Assembly: GCA_029962745.1 (NCBI GenBank)
Contig: CM057171.1
Span: forward strand, 1,702,135-1,766,134
Direction: 5' to 3'
Source: Echinometra lucunter
Taxonomy: Eukaryota; Echinodermata; Echinoidea; Camarodonta; Echinometridae
DNA: 64,000 nucleotides
The notes beneath the pieces were generated by a model that worked only from the letters and a program-made list of their open reading frames with translations, was not told the DNA's origin and searched no databases. The first letter of the stretch is position 1. Each line of letters starts with the position of its first letter. Positions 20,581 through 32,335 of this stretch are shown piece after piece. The position numbers and the translations under genes are program-made.

Positions 20581-20929
20581 TTAAGTATGTAAACTGATCC
20601 TATCAGCTTTGCTACTGATCAGTATTTTCATATACCAATAAATGAAAGAAAAAAATCTCTTTCCTTCTTTTCTCCTCAGATTCTCTCTCTCTCTCTCTCC
20701 CCCCCCCCCCCCATATCTGCCCTCTTCTTCCAGCTCATTGCACTCTTTCTTTCCCTCCAGATATTCAGTTCTTCAAAATGATTTAAAATTGCACATACCC
20801 GGTATGAATTGTTATCTTTTTTTAAAAATGATCATTTTTGAATGTCTAAAAATTTACTGTATACAAAATTGTATTTCACTTTTTAATGTAATGCTTCAGT
20901 ATATGTACATGTATATTCCATGCAATTCA

Positions 20930-21047
20930 GCTTTCGTGCTGCAATATGGTTTTTCAATAAATATCTTTTCAATCAATGAAGAAGAAGAAGAAGAAGAAGA
21001 AGAAGAAGAAGAAGAAGAAGAAGAAGAAGAAGAAGAAGAAGAAGAAT
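20930..21047 (+). repeat. LINE-like 3' end with (GAA)n tail, copy B
   Basis: CAGCTTTCGTGCTG (hairpin with one changed base), CAATAAATAT, then (GAA)n from about 20979. Confidence 0.55.
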
Positions 21048-21339
21048 GAGGAGAAAGAAGAAGAAGTGTAATGTATGAAATCAAAATAATGACTTGGGTC
21101 ATAAACTCAAAGCTTCTACAGATATTAAATCATTGTCAGAGGATTTTTGAAAATTGACCTAAATTAGGCTCTTTTTCTACCCTAATAAGAAGCCGAGAAG
21201 AAGAAGAAGAAGAAGAAAATGTATGAAATTAAATAATGCACTGGGTTAACCTAAAGCTTCCAAAAAATTTATTGTGAGAAGATTTTGGAAAATTGACCTC
21301 TTTTTCTACCCTGATTTCTTTTTGTAATCGTGTGTCTGC

Positions 21340-21501
21340 TTCTCTCTTAAATTCCCCTCGCTCTCTCTCTGTCTACTTTTCCATGCCCTTCTTTCTCTCT
21401 CTTTCTTTATTCTTTCTCTATCTCCTACTTTATGACTCCTTTTCTACTTTGATTCCTCCTCTCATTCTTCCTTCCTTCCTTGTTTCCTTTTCGTTATATC
21501 T

Positions 21502-21534
<33 letters not shown>

Positions 21535-21730
21535 ATCGATCAATCTGCTTATCTCCCCTTGCCCCTCTTTCTCTCTCTCTCTCTCTTTAATGATTCATTT
21601 TCTATCTCCTTCCCTTTGACTCTTTTTTCCTTCTTTGATTCCTGCTCTCATTCTTCCTTCCTTCCTTCCTTTTCGTTATATCTTTTCTCTTTCTCCATCT
21701 CCCTCACTCCCTAAGAAAGAAAGAAAGAAA
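21340..21730. repeat. Pyrimidine-rich tract upstream of TRIM2
   Basis: (CT)n, (CTTC)n and the TATCGATCAATCTGCTTATC unit. Confidence 0.8.
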
Positions 21731-21880
21731 AAAAAAAATAACTAAAACCGAATTTTACATACTTCATAATGATTATTACCCCCAGCTAGATGTGTAAATC
21801 ATGCTGCGTACGTGAGTTAGGAATTTGTAAGGAACTACCGTATAGACCGCCTCCAAGAAAAGCTCGCTACGCCTACACGA

Positions 21881-21886
21881 TATAAA
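21881..21886 (+). promoter_or_regulatory. TATA-like box upstream of TRIM2
   Basis: TATAAA in CGATATAAACCTC, directly after the conserved AGAAAAGCTCGCTACGC block. Confidence 0.35.
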
Positions 21887-21909
21887 CCTCAGCGCCCAAT
21901 TTTTAAAAA

Positions 21910-22235
21910 CTTTATTATATTCTGAAAATATTGTGTGGTATTGGCTCTGTGCCAAAAATGAATCAATGCATTAGAGAAGAAAACTGCTCTTGGTTTTTTC
22001 GGGATCAAAGTACAATTTCATATTTAGCATATTTAGGAACGAACACATCGTTAATGTGATATTCTTCGCATCGATCCCACAAAAAAAAAAAAAAAAGGCA
22101 ATATTACAATGACTAACCTTTTGTCGTCTGACTCTGAATGCTTTCAAGTCCAAATAGCCCAACACAGTTTTAAGTGTAGAGAGCTGAAACTCGGAGCACA
22201 CTGAGACTCGGATTTAGACAACATACTCCCAAAAG
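21910..22235 (+). other. Probable 5' UTR exon of TRIM2
   Basis: Ends CAAAAG|GTATTTAG. The acceptor TTTTTATTTCTCAG at 22773 would close a leader intron at 22236-22773. The exon start is estimated. Confidence 0.4.
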
Positions 22236-22786
22236 GTATTTAGTAATGAAAATTATATCAGAGTGATTGATTGAGTGCAAGGTGCAAAACAGGAAGATAG
22301 CAGCTGTTGTTTTGAACCATATTCCTGGTGCATATATCTTGAAATACGCTGTAAATTTTGTCTGTAATTTTGAATGCCAAATTCAATTTTTAACACGGAA
22401 GCAGTTCTAACTTGGGCGTTTCCCATCTTTGCCATTTGTTTATCAGTTACATTCAGGAGCTATGTTTTTGTTTTTGTTTTGTAATTAAAATTCATTTTTG
22501 GTAGAGTTCACCATGCAGTATTTGCCCCCCCCCCCACACACACAAGGGGGGGGGGGGTGGGAAGAAAAGAGGGAACATTTATGATGTTATATTTCTATAG
22601 TGTATAAAGATAGCCGAAGGACCTATTAGAGGTATTCTGTGAAATTACTATGAAGTGATGTGCTTGAGTGGGTGTCAATTTTATGTTCAGAATGCCACAA
22701 TACTTGGTAACATACAGGACATCAATACCCTGGATGTGTCCACTAAAGTTGCTTTCTTGTTTTTATTTCTCAGGAGTTTCAACAGC

Positions 22787-24733
22787 ATGGCTAATATGGC
22801 CTCTGTTCCTGCACAGAGTCTGGAATGTGTGATCTGCCAAGAACTCCTGGATGAACCTAAACAACTCTCCTGCACACACACCTTCTGTTTGAAGTGCTTG
22901 GCTGATCTCCTTGATTTCAGCATATATGGATATAAGATGACCTGTCCCGTTTGCCGTCAGACTACTCAAGTGGAAGATGGCGACGTTTCTAAACTTCAAA
23001 CAAACTTTCCTATCAAATCTCTGGTGGAGGATCTAAAGACAGCAGAAAAAGTATGTACAGTCTGTGACGATGACAAAAAATCTCCAGCAGTGGCTTACTG
23101 TCAGACGTGTGGGGATTACATGTGCAGCGTTTGCCTGGAGGTTCATGGAAAATGGAAGAACTTTAGAGGACATGAGGTGGTTGACAGTAAGGCCATCAAG
23201 AGTGGGAAGGTGAAAGTGAAGCGGCTGTGTAAGAAACATCCTCAAGAAGAGATGGAATGGGTGTGCTCAACCTGTAAGGTGCCTATCTGCTTCAGGTGTC
23301 GGATGCTCCACCACAATGGGCCCAACCATGAGGTTGAAGAGGTAGCAGAGATCCAGAAAGCATTGAAAGATGAAGTCAAGACTCTGCAGAATGAAGCTGA
23401 AGACACTGTGAAGGTGATCAAGGACCACATCACAGTGATAGAAGAAGAAAATGTGAAGTCCTGCGCCATGCTTGATGAAAGGGTAGACGATGTTATCAGA
23501 GCATTTGAGGATTGTCTACAAAACTTAACAAAACAAAAGGATGAACTTGTCAAGAAACTGCAAAAGTGCAAAGATGAAATGAAAAGAAACTTACAGGACA
23601 TGAAGGAATGTGACCTGAAACTGCTGAGTGGTATCAATTCTGCTCGTGATTTAATCACCAAGGGAGCTGCAGGATTCTTGGATGGAGAGTCTTTGGTTGT
23701 GCATCAGAGACTATGTACGGAGTTGAGAGAGCTGATGAACAAAGCTGACTGCGATGATAAAATTCCAAGAGACATCACTGAACAAGCTGAGAGCATCAAG
23801 TTCACCAGATCTCAAAATCAACAAGACCTCAAGCTTGGAGAGCTCACCCTCCCAGGAATAGATAGTGAAGCTTCTCCAGCAAACCTTCCTAGAGCTCTTG
23901 AGGCAACTCTTGGTGACAAATTGTGGAACTTGAGCAAGGTAGGGTCACTATCCATGTTAGGTTCTCGGGTTTATGATATGGCACCAACACCAGATGGCAG
24001 AATGGCTGTGTGTTATGGAAGCGGTGTAGACCTCTTTACCGTCAATGGGTTACAAGAAACAGTGCTTAAGAAAGCTAGTATTAACTCGATAAGTTTTTTG
24101 TCAGATGGTAGATGTTCAGTCATTGAGTATGTCCCGGAGAGTGGCAGGAAGTTTTTTCTGTACTCATGTAAGTGGGAGAGAATTCCAACACCAGAAGTTC
24201 AGACAGCAAGTTTTCTTCACTCGGTGTATGTAGGCAAGAACAATGAAATATTTATACGTCATGATGAAGGTACATCTCCTTGGGAAACCAAAATACTGTC
24301 AAGTTATAGACCAGACAGTAGGGAGTTCAAGAAGGTCATTGAAGGTCATTATGTTCCAGACGAGAAGTATGCAATAAGTCAAATGAATCATCGACCGTAT
24401 TATGTAGCAGGAAAACATTCTACTCGTGTTTCCTTATTAGATGTACAATTCAAGAGCACTGGTTTATCGAAAGGCTCAGTCGCTGGTACAAATGATTATG
24501 AATGTAATCGATTCCCAGTGGTCCTAGAGGACGACAGTATCCTAATCGGATGGTTGAAGGCAGGTTTTATCACGTTGGATCTTTATACCTATGATTTAAG
24601 ATATGTCAGAACAGTGCTTCAAGATTTCAAACTATATGGTATAGACTTCAAAATTGCAGCATTTTCGACTGGTGAGATCGCAATATGTGACAGCAGACAC
24701 TTACACGTCTTTCGTAAAGATTACCAGGTGTAA
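22787..24733 (+). CDS. TRIM2: RING/B-box/coiled-coil protein
   Basis: 648 residues from the first ATG after the acceptor TTTCTCAG|GAG. The frame is open back to 22655, but that extension crosses the intron end and is probably not translated. RING C14-C56, B-box 1 about 89-129, B-box 2 about 148-181 with all metal ligands, and a coiled coil near 183-290. The C-terminal domain is the most divergent of the five. It has YGSGVDLFTVNGLQETVLKK and an inserted EYVPESGRKFFLYS where the others have GTDGKFSMYS. Its variable patch (about 24190-24515) includes EGTSPWETKILSSYRPDSRE. The linker after B-box 2 matches TRIM3 more than TRIM1. Downstream the satellite and an orphan ML exon follow. Confidence 0.9.
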   Translation: MANMASVPAQSLECVICQELLDEPKQLSCTHTFCLKCLADLLDFSIYGYKMTCPVCRQTTQVEDGDVSKLQTNFPIKSLVEDLKTAEKVCTVCDDDKKSPAVAYCQTCGDYMCSVCLEVHGKWKNFRGHEVVDSKAIKSGKVKVKRLCKKHPQEEMEWVCSTCKVPICFRCRMLHHNGPNHEVEEVAEIQKALKDEVKTLQNEAEDTVKVIKDHITVIEEENVKSCAMLDERVDDVIRAFEDCLQNLTKQKDELVKKLQKCKDEMKRNLQDMKECDLKLLSGINSARDLITKGAAGFLDGESLVVHQRLCTELRELMNKADCDDKIPRDITEQAESIKFTRSQNQQDLKLGELTLPGIDSEASPANLPRALEATLGDKLWNLSKVGSLSMLGSRVYDMAPTPDGRMAVCYGSGVDLFTVNGLQETVLKKASINSISFLSDGRCSVIEYVPESGRKFFLYSCKWERIPTPEVQTASFLHSVYVGKNNEIFIRHDEGTSPWETKILSSYRPDSREFKKVIEGHYVPDEKYAISQMNHRPYYVAGKHSTRVSLLDVQFKSTGLSKGSVAGTNDYECNRFPVVLEDDSILIGWLKAGFITLDLYTYDLRYVRTVLQDFKLYGIDFKIAAFSTGEIAICDSRHLHVFRKDYQV

Positions 24734-26280
24734 TTGAAGAAGAGGGTCACATCGAGTATGCACAATGAATACTCCTAGTGACAATGAACTAGTTTTGTTT
24801 TGATCAATGGCGCATCCTTGGTGTAGGAGGCCGTAGTGTTTCATAACACTGTTCGTAAAGTTTCGAACGACTTTAAGAACAACTTGAATATGGTAAGCCA
24901 AATGGAATTCTCAATCATTCTAAATCTCATCAGCTAAAGGTGAAATACGCAGACGTTGATTAACATTTTTATTTAAGAACATTTTCATTGCATTTTCATA
25001 TTTTTGCCAAAATTTAATTGACATTATGGGCAATGCGGTCACACTTTGTTAAAACGTCAGGAAAAACTTTGGTCATCCCATTATAGGCTCGTCAAGATTC
25101 AAGATTCAAGATAATTTATTGTCATGTATAAAAATGAATACACAAAATTTGTCTTCGGACATGGTGAAGTGCATGTTAAATGAATACAAATCATACATAA
25201 TTATGCCAGTCGTTCGCAAAGTCATGCGTAATTTTGCAAACAGCTTTATGAAACACGCCCTTGTTTGATAAAGGTGTCACTTAGTGAAGTTATCATTGAA
25301 ATGGAAAAAATACATAAAATTCCGTTGCATTTATTTCCATATTTTGATATCAGGAGGGTTAATCCTCCTTCTGTAAGCTGGTGCTTAGTGACTACTGACT
25401 TGCAAGGTCAGTTAATAATGTCTTTGGCAGGTATTTATAACACTTGAAACTTAACGATGTTTACTTACAGCCTTTGGTAATTTCAAGGTGTACTCACACA
25501 CATCTCAGTCTTCATGGTTTTATCATATTTTTGGTGCATTTTTCATGATTTAGGCCTGTTATTCATATGGAAATGGATGTTACTTTGTAAAAAACATTTC
25601 TGCATTCTCTACTATACTGTTTATTTCTCTCATATTACACATTGAGAACAATAGTCATATGGAACAGGCGCGTTGCAAAATATATCATTTTAATTCAAGA
25701 TTAATGTTGGAAACATGACATGCAAAACAACAGTCGTTTAAACAGGCAGAATACATTTTGCATATTTAGAATTAAGTGATAATTTTATTAATGAAATATC
25801 ACTATGGATGGTTACAGACTGTAATTTTACTTTCTTATTATTGTTGACTTTGAATGAGGACTCATCTTATAATAATTCAATGTTTATTAGCTAGGCCAAA
25901 GTTCTTCTCATCATAGGCCCACAAAACCTGTTAGTTCCCTTGACATGCTTATAAACTTATTCTTGATATATTTTTTTTTCAACATAACCGTATGAATCTT
26001 TGGCTTAAATAAGAGCAAAGAATATACTGCCCTACTTTGACACAGGAAGCAAGTGACATATCAACCAAATTTGAGTTTTTTATATTTTCATATTCTACGT
26101 AGTGTGCTCTTCCTCTGGGCCAAATTTTATGCATGAACACTCATCATGCTAAGAGATATGTTAGAAAAGACATCACAGTCTTCCATTGACATCAGTGTAA
26201 ATGGAAGATACATTTTGCTCTTTTACATGAAATGTCACTTTTGTCACTTGCTTCCTTTAGTCAAAGTAAGGCAGTATAGA
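24734..26280. other. 3' flank of TRIM2
   Basis: AT-rich, diverged from the other TRIM flanks and lacking the 1.3 kb inverted-repeat element. At about 25087-25170, AAGATTCAAGATTCAAGATAATTTATTGTCAT resembles a minus-oriented retroelement 3' tail. No gene recognised. Confidence 0.45.
25087..25170 (-). repeat. Retroelement 3' tail-like fragment
   Basis: ATTCAAG repeated in tandem next to ATAATTTATTGTCATG, the arrangement of a short 3' tail repeat beside a poly-A-type signal read on the minus strand. Small and weak. Confidence 0.3.
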
Positions 26281-26650
26281 GGCACATTGTTTTGTTTTTA
26301 TACTAAATCAATGCAAAAGCCATTAAATTTTCATTTGTATCTCATTGGAAATGTACTATATGTTTCATTATTCTTTTTCAGATGTTAACACTGCACATTG
26401 TAAATAAATTGTAATTCTGAGAAGCGTGCATGTGAAAAATAATGTAAATCTGCTGCATGCTGAGTGAGTAATGCATGAATGAATTAATGCAAAAGCCGTA
26501 AAATTATCATTTTATCTCGTTGAAGTATATTATGTCTATCATTATTATCTTTATAGATGTTAACACTGTACATTGTAAATATATAATTCTGAGAAAGGTG
26601 CATGTAAAAAAAAAATTAATGTAGATCTACTGATGAGTGAATATATATTG
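26280..26650. repeat. Satellite remnant downstream of TRIM2
   Basis: About two to three monomers with the ATTCTGAGAAGCGTGCAT anchor, more diverged than the arrays after TRIM1 and TRIM4. Confidence 0.7.
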
Positions 26651-27297
26651 CAGGAGACAGTTCAGGCACAATTTCTCTCTGCTATTTATGTCTGTCTGTA
26701 CCTTTGTAAGAATATAATTCTTGTCATCTCTACTGAAAATGAATGGGTTTTCCTTCACTATATATCTATATAAGCATGCTAAGAGTTAAATGACATACAT
26801 TTACATTTCCTAAGACTTTTCAGTAATGTATTTTCTTATATAATGACTGAGTTATAATTCAAAATCCCAAATTACCGTTGACTGGATCTCGTATACGTTT
26901 CGATGCACCCATCACCGTCCGACTGTAAAATGAAAACATAACAAGATCAGAGCAGTAAATTTGGAATTTGAATTATAACTCAGTTTTAGACCGAATGAAT
27001 AATAACTGTCATGATTTCATTTTCTTACATGTTTACCCAACGTACATGATAAGCATTTAATGGGCCAAGTGTATACGCATATAGGTGCATCGCACCTTTG
27101 ACTGTTCTTCATATGATAATTCACGAGATAATAATGAATAATGACACTTATTCGATGTTTTGGTCATTGGTTGGCAGCTATATCCGAGCCCAAACAAAGC
27201 TTTAATATACTTAGTATGAATTGTAACATGCTTGAATAATCTCCAAGTAGTTAACACACCCGACGTTGGTTTGTTATCATTCGCTCGTTTGAGCTTC

Positions 27298-27399
27298 TTA
27301 TATTGGTGACGTATATAGCCCAAACTCGGACTCGATGCAGCCCCGGATGCAGCCCATGCTTTCTCCATCATAGATTGAGAATCGGAACTTGTACGAGCC
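27298..27399 (-). pseudogene. Orphan last exon of a GM2-activator-like gene, copy D
   Basis: After an acceptor TTTCAAACTACAG the frame reads GSYKFRFSIYDGESMGC, an extra IRGC, then IESEFGLYTSPI and a stop. It is open but four residues longer in the middle and has a different tail from copies A-C. Exons 2 and 3 are not found in the following 4 kb, where unrelated repeats take over, so this is a stranded exon and probably a pseudogene. A very distant upstream exon cannot be excluded. Confidence 0.7.
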
Positions 27400-27947
27400 C
27401 TGTAGTTTGAAACAATCAGAATGAAAATAAATTTTTAACATAATTTGTTTGCCAAAGCTTGTCATGATGTTGTACTTTCCTTTATTTTTCATTTCTAATA
27501 AAGGCTTTGCAACTGTAATAGTTCCATTCATACCTATTTTGAATTTTCTCTTGCACTTTTTTCTATAGTCAAACTCATAATACTCTTATATTAATTTGGA
27601 TATACTAAAGTAATGCACCAATGATGATTTTTGTTTGTACTTTTCATCTTTCAACATTCGTTTAAATATATTCATGGTACATTATGTGTACCTTAAAGCC
27701 GACTACTTAATTACTGAAGAGAATAAAACGAAATCGCTTGTGAAGTAAAATAATCCTGCTCGTTTTCCGTGTATCCTATATGATGTTGTGAACTCCTTGT
27801 TTTTACTTTATATTTTGACACTGCATCTCGTCCGAACTTTATTCATCTGACTATCTCGAAATATCGAATCATTAATTATGTTGCTATAATGGAAGACCCC
27901 GATCTTAGTGGCAAAGTTTAGATTCTCAAAATATTACCAATATTGTA

Positions 27948-28046
27948 CAGAAGAAGAAGAAGAGGAATAAGAAAAAAGAAGAAGGGGAAGAAGAAGAAAA
28001 AAAAAACGAAGAAGGAGAAAAAGTAGGAGGAGGAGGAGAGAAGAAG
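27948..28046. repeat. Purine-rich GAA/GGA tract
   Basis: Interrupted GAA, GGAA and GGAGGA repeats immediately before the terminal repeat of the 2.5 kb element. Confidence 0.8.
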
Positions 28047-28329
28047 CATGGGCGTCAATCCGTTTTCTAGTTTAGGGAGATACAATCCTAAAAATTGCTT
28101 ACAAGCGAAAAAAAAGTTCAGGTGTCTCTATTACTTATCTTGGGGGTGGGGCGGGCCGCGGAGAGTTGGTGTGGGGAATGGGGAGTACCCGCGAAAAAAA
28201 GGGCATAAACAAAGGGTGAACACAGGAAGGAAAAACACCGTAGATTCTCTTTAACACAGTTTTAATGAGTACTTTTCGATGAACAAGTATTATACTTATT
28301 TATATAAAACTCTGTTCCATATGAAGCTT

Positions 28330-28520
28330 TTAAGACATTTTACCTGCTTATTGTAATTTTTAATGTATATTTCTGTAACTCTTTTTAAAATATGTATTAT
28401 ATATCATGATTGATATGACTGCATTTATTTGTAAACTGATTGTAATTCAGCCTTCGGGCTGCCATTTAAGTTCTTTTTAATAAACCATTCTACTACAAAC
28501 TATTACTACTACTACTACAG
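28330..28520 (+). repeat. LINE-like 3' end with (TAC)n tail
   Basis: GTAATTCAGCCTTCGGGCTG forms a hairpin, followed by TTTTTAATAAACC and (TAC)n. It has the same architecture as the (GAA)n-tailed elements but a different tail unit. Confidence 0.6.
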
Positions 28521-29160
28521 AATCATTTACGATACACTTGTTCTATACTTTACATAATAAATAACTACTTTGCAGTTGTAAAGACAGCTCTGATTACTCC
28601 TTTGCGAGTGAGCGAATCGAGCAAAAATTCTATTACAAAAAGACAACAGTATTTGCATTCTTTAAAGTGATTTCATGATAAAGAAACCTCAAAATCTCAA
28701 AATCTATATTAGGGCTCTTCCCTATCATTGCTATTTGCATCCATTAAGCCTGCAGTTTTCCTTAATGATGAAGCTCTAATTTTCAAAGCATATTTGAGAT
28801 CTTATCACGACCGTACTGATTATTCTTTTAGAGGAAAAAGGTAAAAATTGAAAAGGGGTTTAACTTTAAGGACCATCTTGACATGAATGGGAGAATAGAT
28901 AAGACTTTATGGCTAGAACACACTTGGTATGCCATGCCTGAAATAATCATGTAAGTGCGAGGAGATTGGGGTAAAAAAGAAAAATCACTTCAATTTAGTT
29001 CTTAATAAATATGTAGGTGTTGTGCCCTAGCCCTAGCCCACAGTGACCGCCTCACACTGTAATTACTAACAAGGGAAACTGTTAGATGAAGCTTCTCCTA
29101 TATTCAAGAGCTACATGGCTGTTTTGGAGACTTACAGTGTAGGTCACTTACTACATTTAC
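28521..29160. other. Interior of 2.5 kb element, no feature
   Basis: AT-rich, with no open frame of note and no recognised repeat. Confidence 0.4.
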
Positions 29161-30360
29161 GAGATGTGAAAAGGGATAATTACAAGAGGGAGAATGGCAC
29201 AAGAAAAGGGGCGCTAATCATCAGACGTAAAAAGCATTGGCGTAAATCGGGAGGGGAGGGGGGTGGTGTGTAGAACCATCCCCTCATTTAAAGGAAAAAT
29301 GATATTGTAATCAATCAGTTGGTGATATTTTTAAAATAAAAAAGTCATAAATGACGGGTTTTTTTTTTAATGATTTTAAAAAACATAAAAATGTTTATTT
29401 TTCACTCGCTCTTTTCGCTTGCTCGCAAAATGATAATATCATATGTGTGGGGGTTTGCGCCGGTGAATGAGGGTGTGTGAGTGTGTACTTAAGTGTGAGT
29501 TCAAGGGATAGAAAATCGGCAAAAAGGTGATCAGCCCCACACCTAAATACAGATTTACGCCAGTGGTAAAAAGGGACATGTATCAGATTTGAAGCAACAC
29601 TTATCATAAGGAGAATTGCAATACTATTACGAAAAGGGGCATTGAAAGGGGCAATTACTATATTCAACTGGGCGTTCATTAGTCATGTCAGTAGTGAGAA
29701 GGGACACTTCTCAGATTTGAGGGGGCACTTATCGTGGAGAAATGGCACTTGTTTAGAAAGCAAGGCGGCACTTGATATGACTCAAACAGGTGTGCATCAA
29801 GTTTTAAAAAAGGGGGCACATACCAGAATGGAAAAGGTAAAAAAAAAAAAAACCATGATATCAGAAAACAAATGGCATTTATAGAACGCACAGAAAGAGA
29901 AATATGGCAAAACTAAATTCAGAAAGGAATAGGGGCATTTATTAGAAGCAAATTGGGGCATGTGTCCTATTTCAAGTAGGACACTTTCCCAAGTGAAAAT
30001 GGACAACTTATCATAGGTGAAAGGGGCACTCAGCAGAAGGGGAATCGCACTATTAGACCCGAAAATGGGCAGTAAAAAGGAGAACTTACCATATTTCATT
30101 ATAGATGGCGTGCTTCTCAAAAAGGTAAAGAGCGCTGTGAGAAAGGGAAAAGGGTCACTTTCTGGTGTAAAAAAAAGGGGGGGGGGAATCGTAAAATTTA
30201 AGAAGGGCGACTTACCTGACGCTAAAAAAGGAACTTACTAGAAGGTGAAAGGCACTTATCGAGAGACGAAATGGGCCCTAGTAAGAAGGAAAGGGGGGCA
30301 CTGAACAGGTTCGAAAAGGGACGTTTTTCATAGGTAAAAGGGAACATTTGGGGTGATTGG
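29160..30360 (+). repeat. Degenerate GGGGCAC minisatellite (about 30-40 bp period)
   Basis: Dozens of variants of AAAGGGGCACTTATCATAGG recur across 1.2 kb, all on one strand, separated by A/G-rich spacers. Examples lie near 29210, 29640, 29730, 29810, 29930, 30025, 30240 and 30295. Short frames in both directions are by-products. The unit is too diverged to be a recent expansion. Confidence 0.65.
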
Positions 30361-30540
30361 AAATGTAGGGAGCACTTCGCTCCCGGCTTCGCCGCCCCCT
30401 GTGGGGGTTTATACCTTATTAGCTTTTTAAGATGTATTTTTCCCCCAATTTGTGAGACATACCCTATCGTGTCTCCCACCCCTAAAAATTTGGGGAATGT
30501 GTCCCCTGTCCCTCACCCGATTGACGCCCATGGACTTTTA

Positions 30541-31400
30541 GGAACGAACTGTATTTCCAAACTGCGGATCAAAATTTTCACGGGTTTACGCCTATATCGA
30601 CAGAAGAGAGAGAGGGTGTTTATGCACAATTCCTCGTTGATTTCGTTATACATTTACCTTAATTACCATTAAGTCATGTCATTGGGTGGCCTCCTCTTTA
30701 GAAAAGAGGTATCGAAGTGGGTTCTCCCAGTGAACCTGTACTTCAGGGGTTTTCACATAGATTTCATCCCCATCGTTTCCTTTACAGATCAAGGATCCAC
30801 TCTCATAATGGTTAAAAATATTTCTTGTAATTGGTGCAGAAGATGTCAAACCATTCATCAGATCATAATATGGATCTTACATGAAGTCAAACATCCCACA
30901 AGTCCTAGCTCATTAGTCATTGATGAATGAAATATACTACTTTGGTTACTTATTCTAGGAAATGTGGTGATTGTTTGAGTAATAAGCATTCTACTTTCAA
31001 AATTTCGTGAGTGAGCCAAGCTACTTAAAACCAGCGAAAACTCGTTATTCTGATTTCTGCTTCAGCATGCTTCATGACTTCTATGATAGTATATATCAAT
31101 TTATCTGTTTTTGGACAAATATTACATTTTAAAAAAAAGTAAGTGTAAAACACGGGACAAAGTGGCGTCTCCAAAAGGATCGTACGGGACGCGGGAACAT
31201 GTGGGTTTATATCATTGTCCTACCATACCCTTCAACACAGCCTCACCGAGATGCGCACGAAAAAAATAGTTAATGATTTGTAATAATGCCAGCCATTTTC
31301 CGCCAATCAAAGTCATAATTTAGAGCTCATCTTTGTGCTTTATTAGAAGCTGTCCCTCACAATATAGCCTATCATACCAAATAGAAGACTACAATATTAT
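30541..31400. other. Intergenic, no feature recognised
   Basis: AT-rich. A single short open frame (30676-30930) shows no family signature and no splice context. Confidence 0.4.
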
Positions 31401-31407
31401 TATTATT

Positions 31408-31575
31408 GGGGGGGGGGAACATGCCCTATTGTGTCCTCCGCCTTAAAAATTGGGGGGTCTCCCTGGATTGACGTCCATGAGACGAAGAAGAAGAAGAAGA
31501 AGAAGAAGAAGAAGAAGAAGAAGAAGAAGAAGAAGAAGAAGAAGAAGAAGAAGAAGAAGAAGAAGAAGAAGAAGA
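31408..31575. repeat. Element terminus followed by (GAA)n
   Basis: A poly-G run and CCTTAAAAATTGGGG lead to GGATTGACGTCCATG, the same end as the 2.5 kb element. This is followed directly by about 30 GAA units. The LINE hairpin seen before the other GAA tracts is missing, so the element end replaced it. Confidence 0.6.
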
Positions 31576-31849
31576 ATGAGGTGGAAGAAAAAGAAGTGTA
31601 ATGTATGAAATGAAAATAATGACTTGGGTCATAAACCCAAAGCTTCCACAGATATAAAATCATTGTCAGGGGATTTTGGAAAATTGACCTAAATTAGGCT
31701 CTTTTTCTACCCTAATTAGAAGCCGAGAAGAAGAAGAAGAAAATGTATGAAATTAAATAATGCACTGGGTTAACCCAAAGCTCCCACAAAATTTATTGTG
31801 AGAAGATTTTGGAAAATTGACCTCTTTTTCTACCCTGATTTCTTTTTGT

Positions 31850-32280
31850 AATTGTGTGTCTGCCTCTCTTAGATCCCCCTCTCTCTCTGTCTACTTTTCC
31901 TTGCTCTTCTTTCTCTCTCTTTCTTTATTCTTTCTCTGTCTCCTTTATGACTCTTTTTCTACTTGAATTCCCCCTCTCATTCTTCCTTCCTTCCTTGTTT
32001 CCTTTTCGTTATATCTTCTCTCTCTCTCTTTCTCTCTCTCTATCGATCAATCTGCTTATCTCCCCTTGCCCCTCTTTCTCTCTCTCTCTCTCTCTTATGA
32101 TTTCTTTCTCTATCTCCTTCCCTTTGACTCTTTTTTCCTACTTTGATTCCTGCTCTCAGTCTTCCTTCCTTCCTTCCTTCCTTCCTTTCTTATTTTTCGT
32201 TAAATCTTTTCTCTTTCTCCATCTCTCTCTCCCTATTTTCATGTTCATGCACGTACCGAAGAAAGAAAGAAAGAAAAAAC
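31850..32280. repeat. Pyrimidine-rich tract upstream of TRIM3
   Basis: Homologous to the tracts before the other TRIM genes. It ends in CGAAGAAAGAAAGAAAG. Confidence 0.8.
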
Positions 32281-32335
32281 AAACTAAAACCGAATTTTAC
32301 ATACTTCATGATGATTATTACCCCCCAGCTTTGTA

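Larger units (their letters stand above)
28047..30532. mobile_element. Putative 2.5 kb non-autonomous element with 14-bp inverted ends
   Basis: CATGGGCGTCAATC at 28047-28060 and its reverse complement GATTGACGCCCATG at 30519-30532 bracket the segment. A third, near-identical terminus (GGATTGACGTCCATG) occurs at about 31466-31480. The interior holds a LINE 3' tail and a long degenerate minisatellite, but no transposase. No target duplication was seen, so the boundaries are provisional. Confidence 0.5.

Noticed and set aside
22655..22786. N-terminal extension of the TRIM2 frame (and 33604-33729 in TRIM3, 48033-48089 in TRIM4, 61335-61391 in TRIM5)
   Set aside because: It crosses a polypyrimidine tract and AG acceptor and is not shared between paralog groups, so it is more likely intron than coding.
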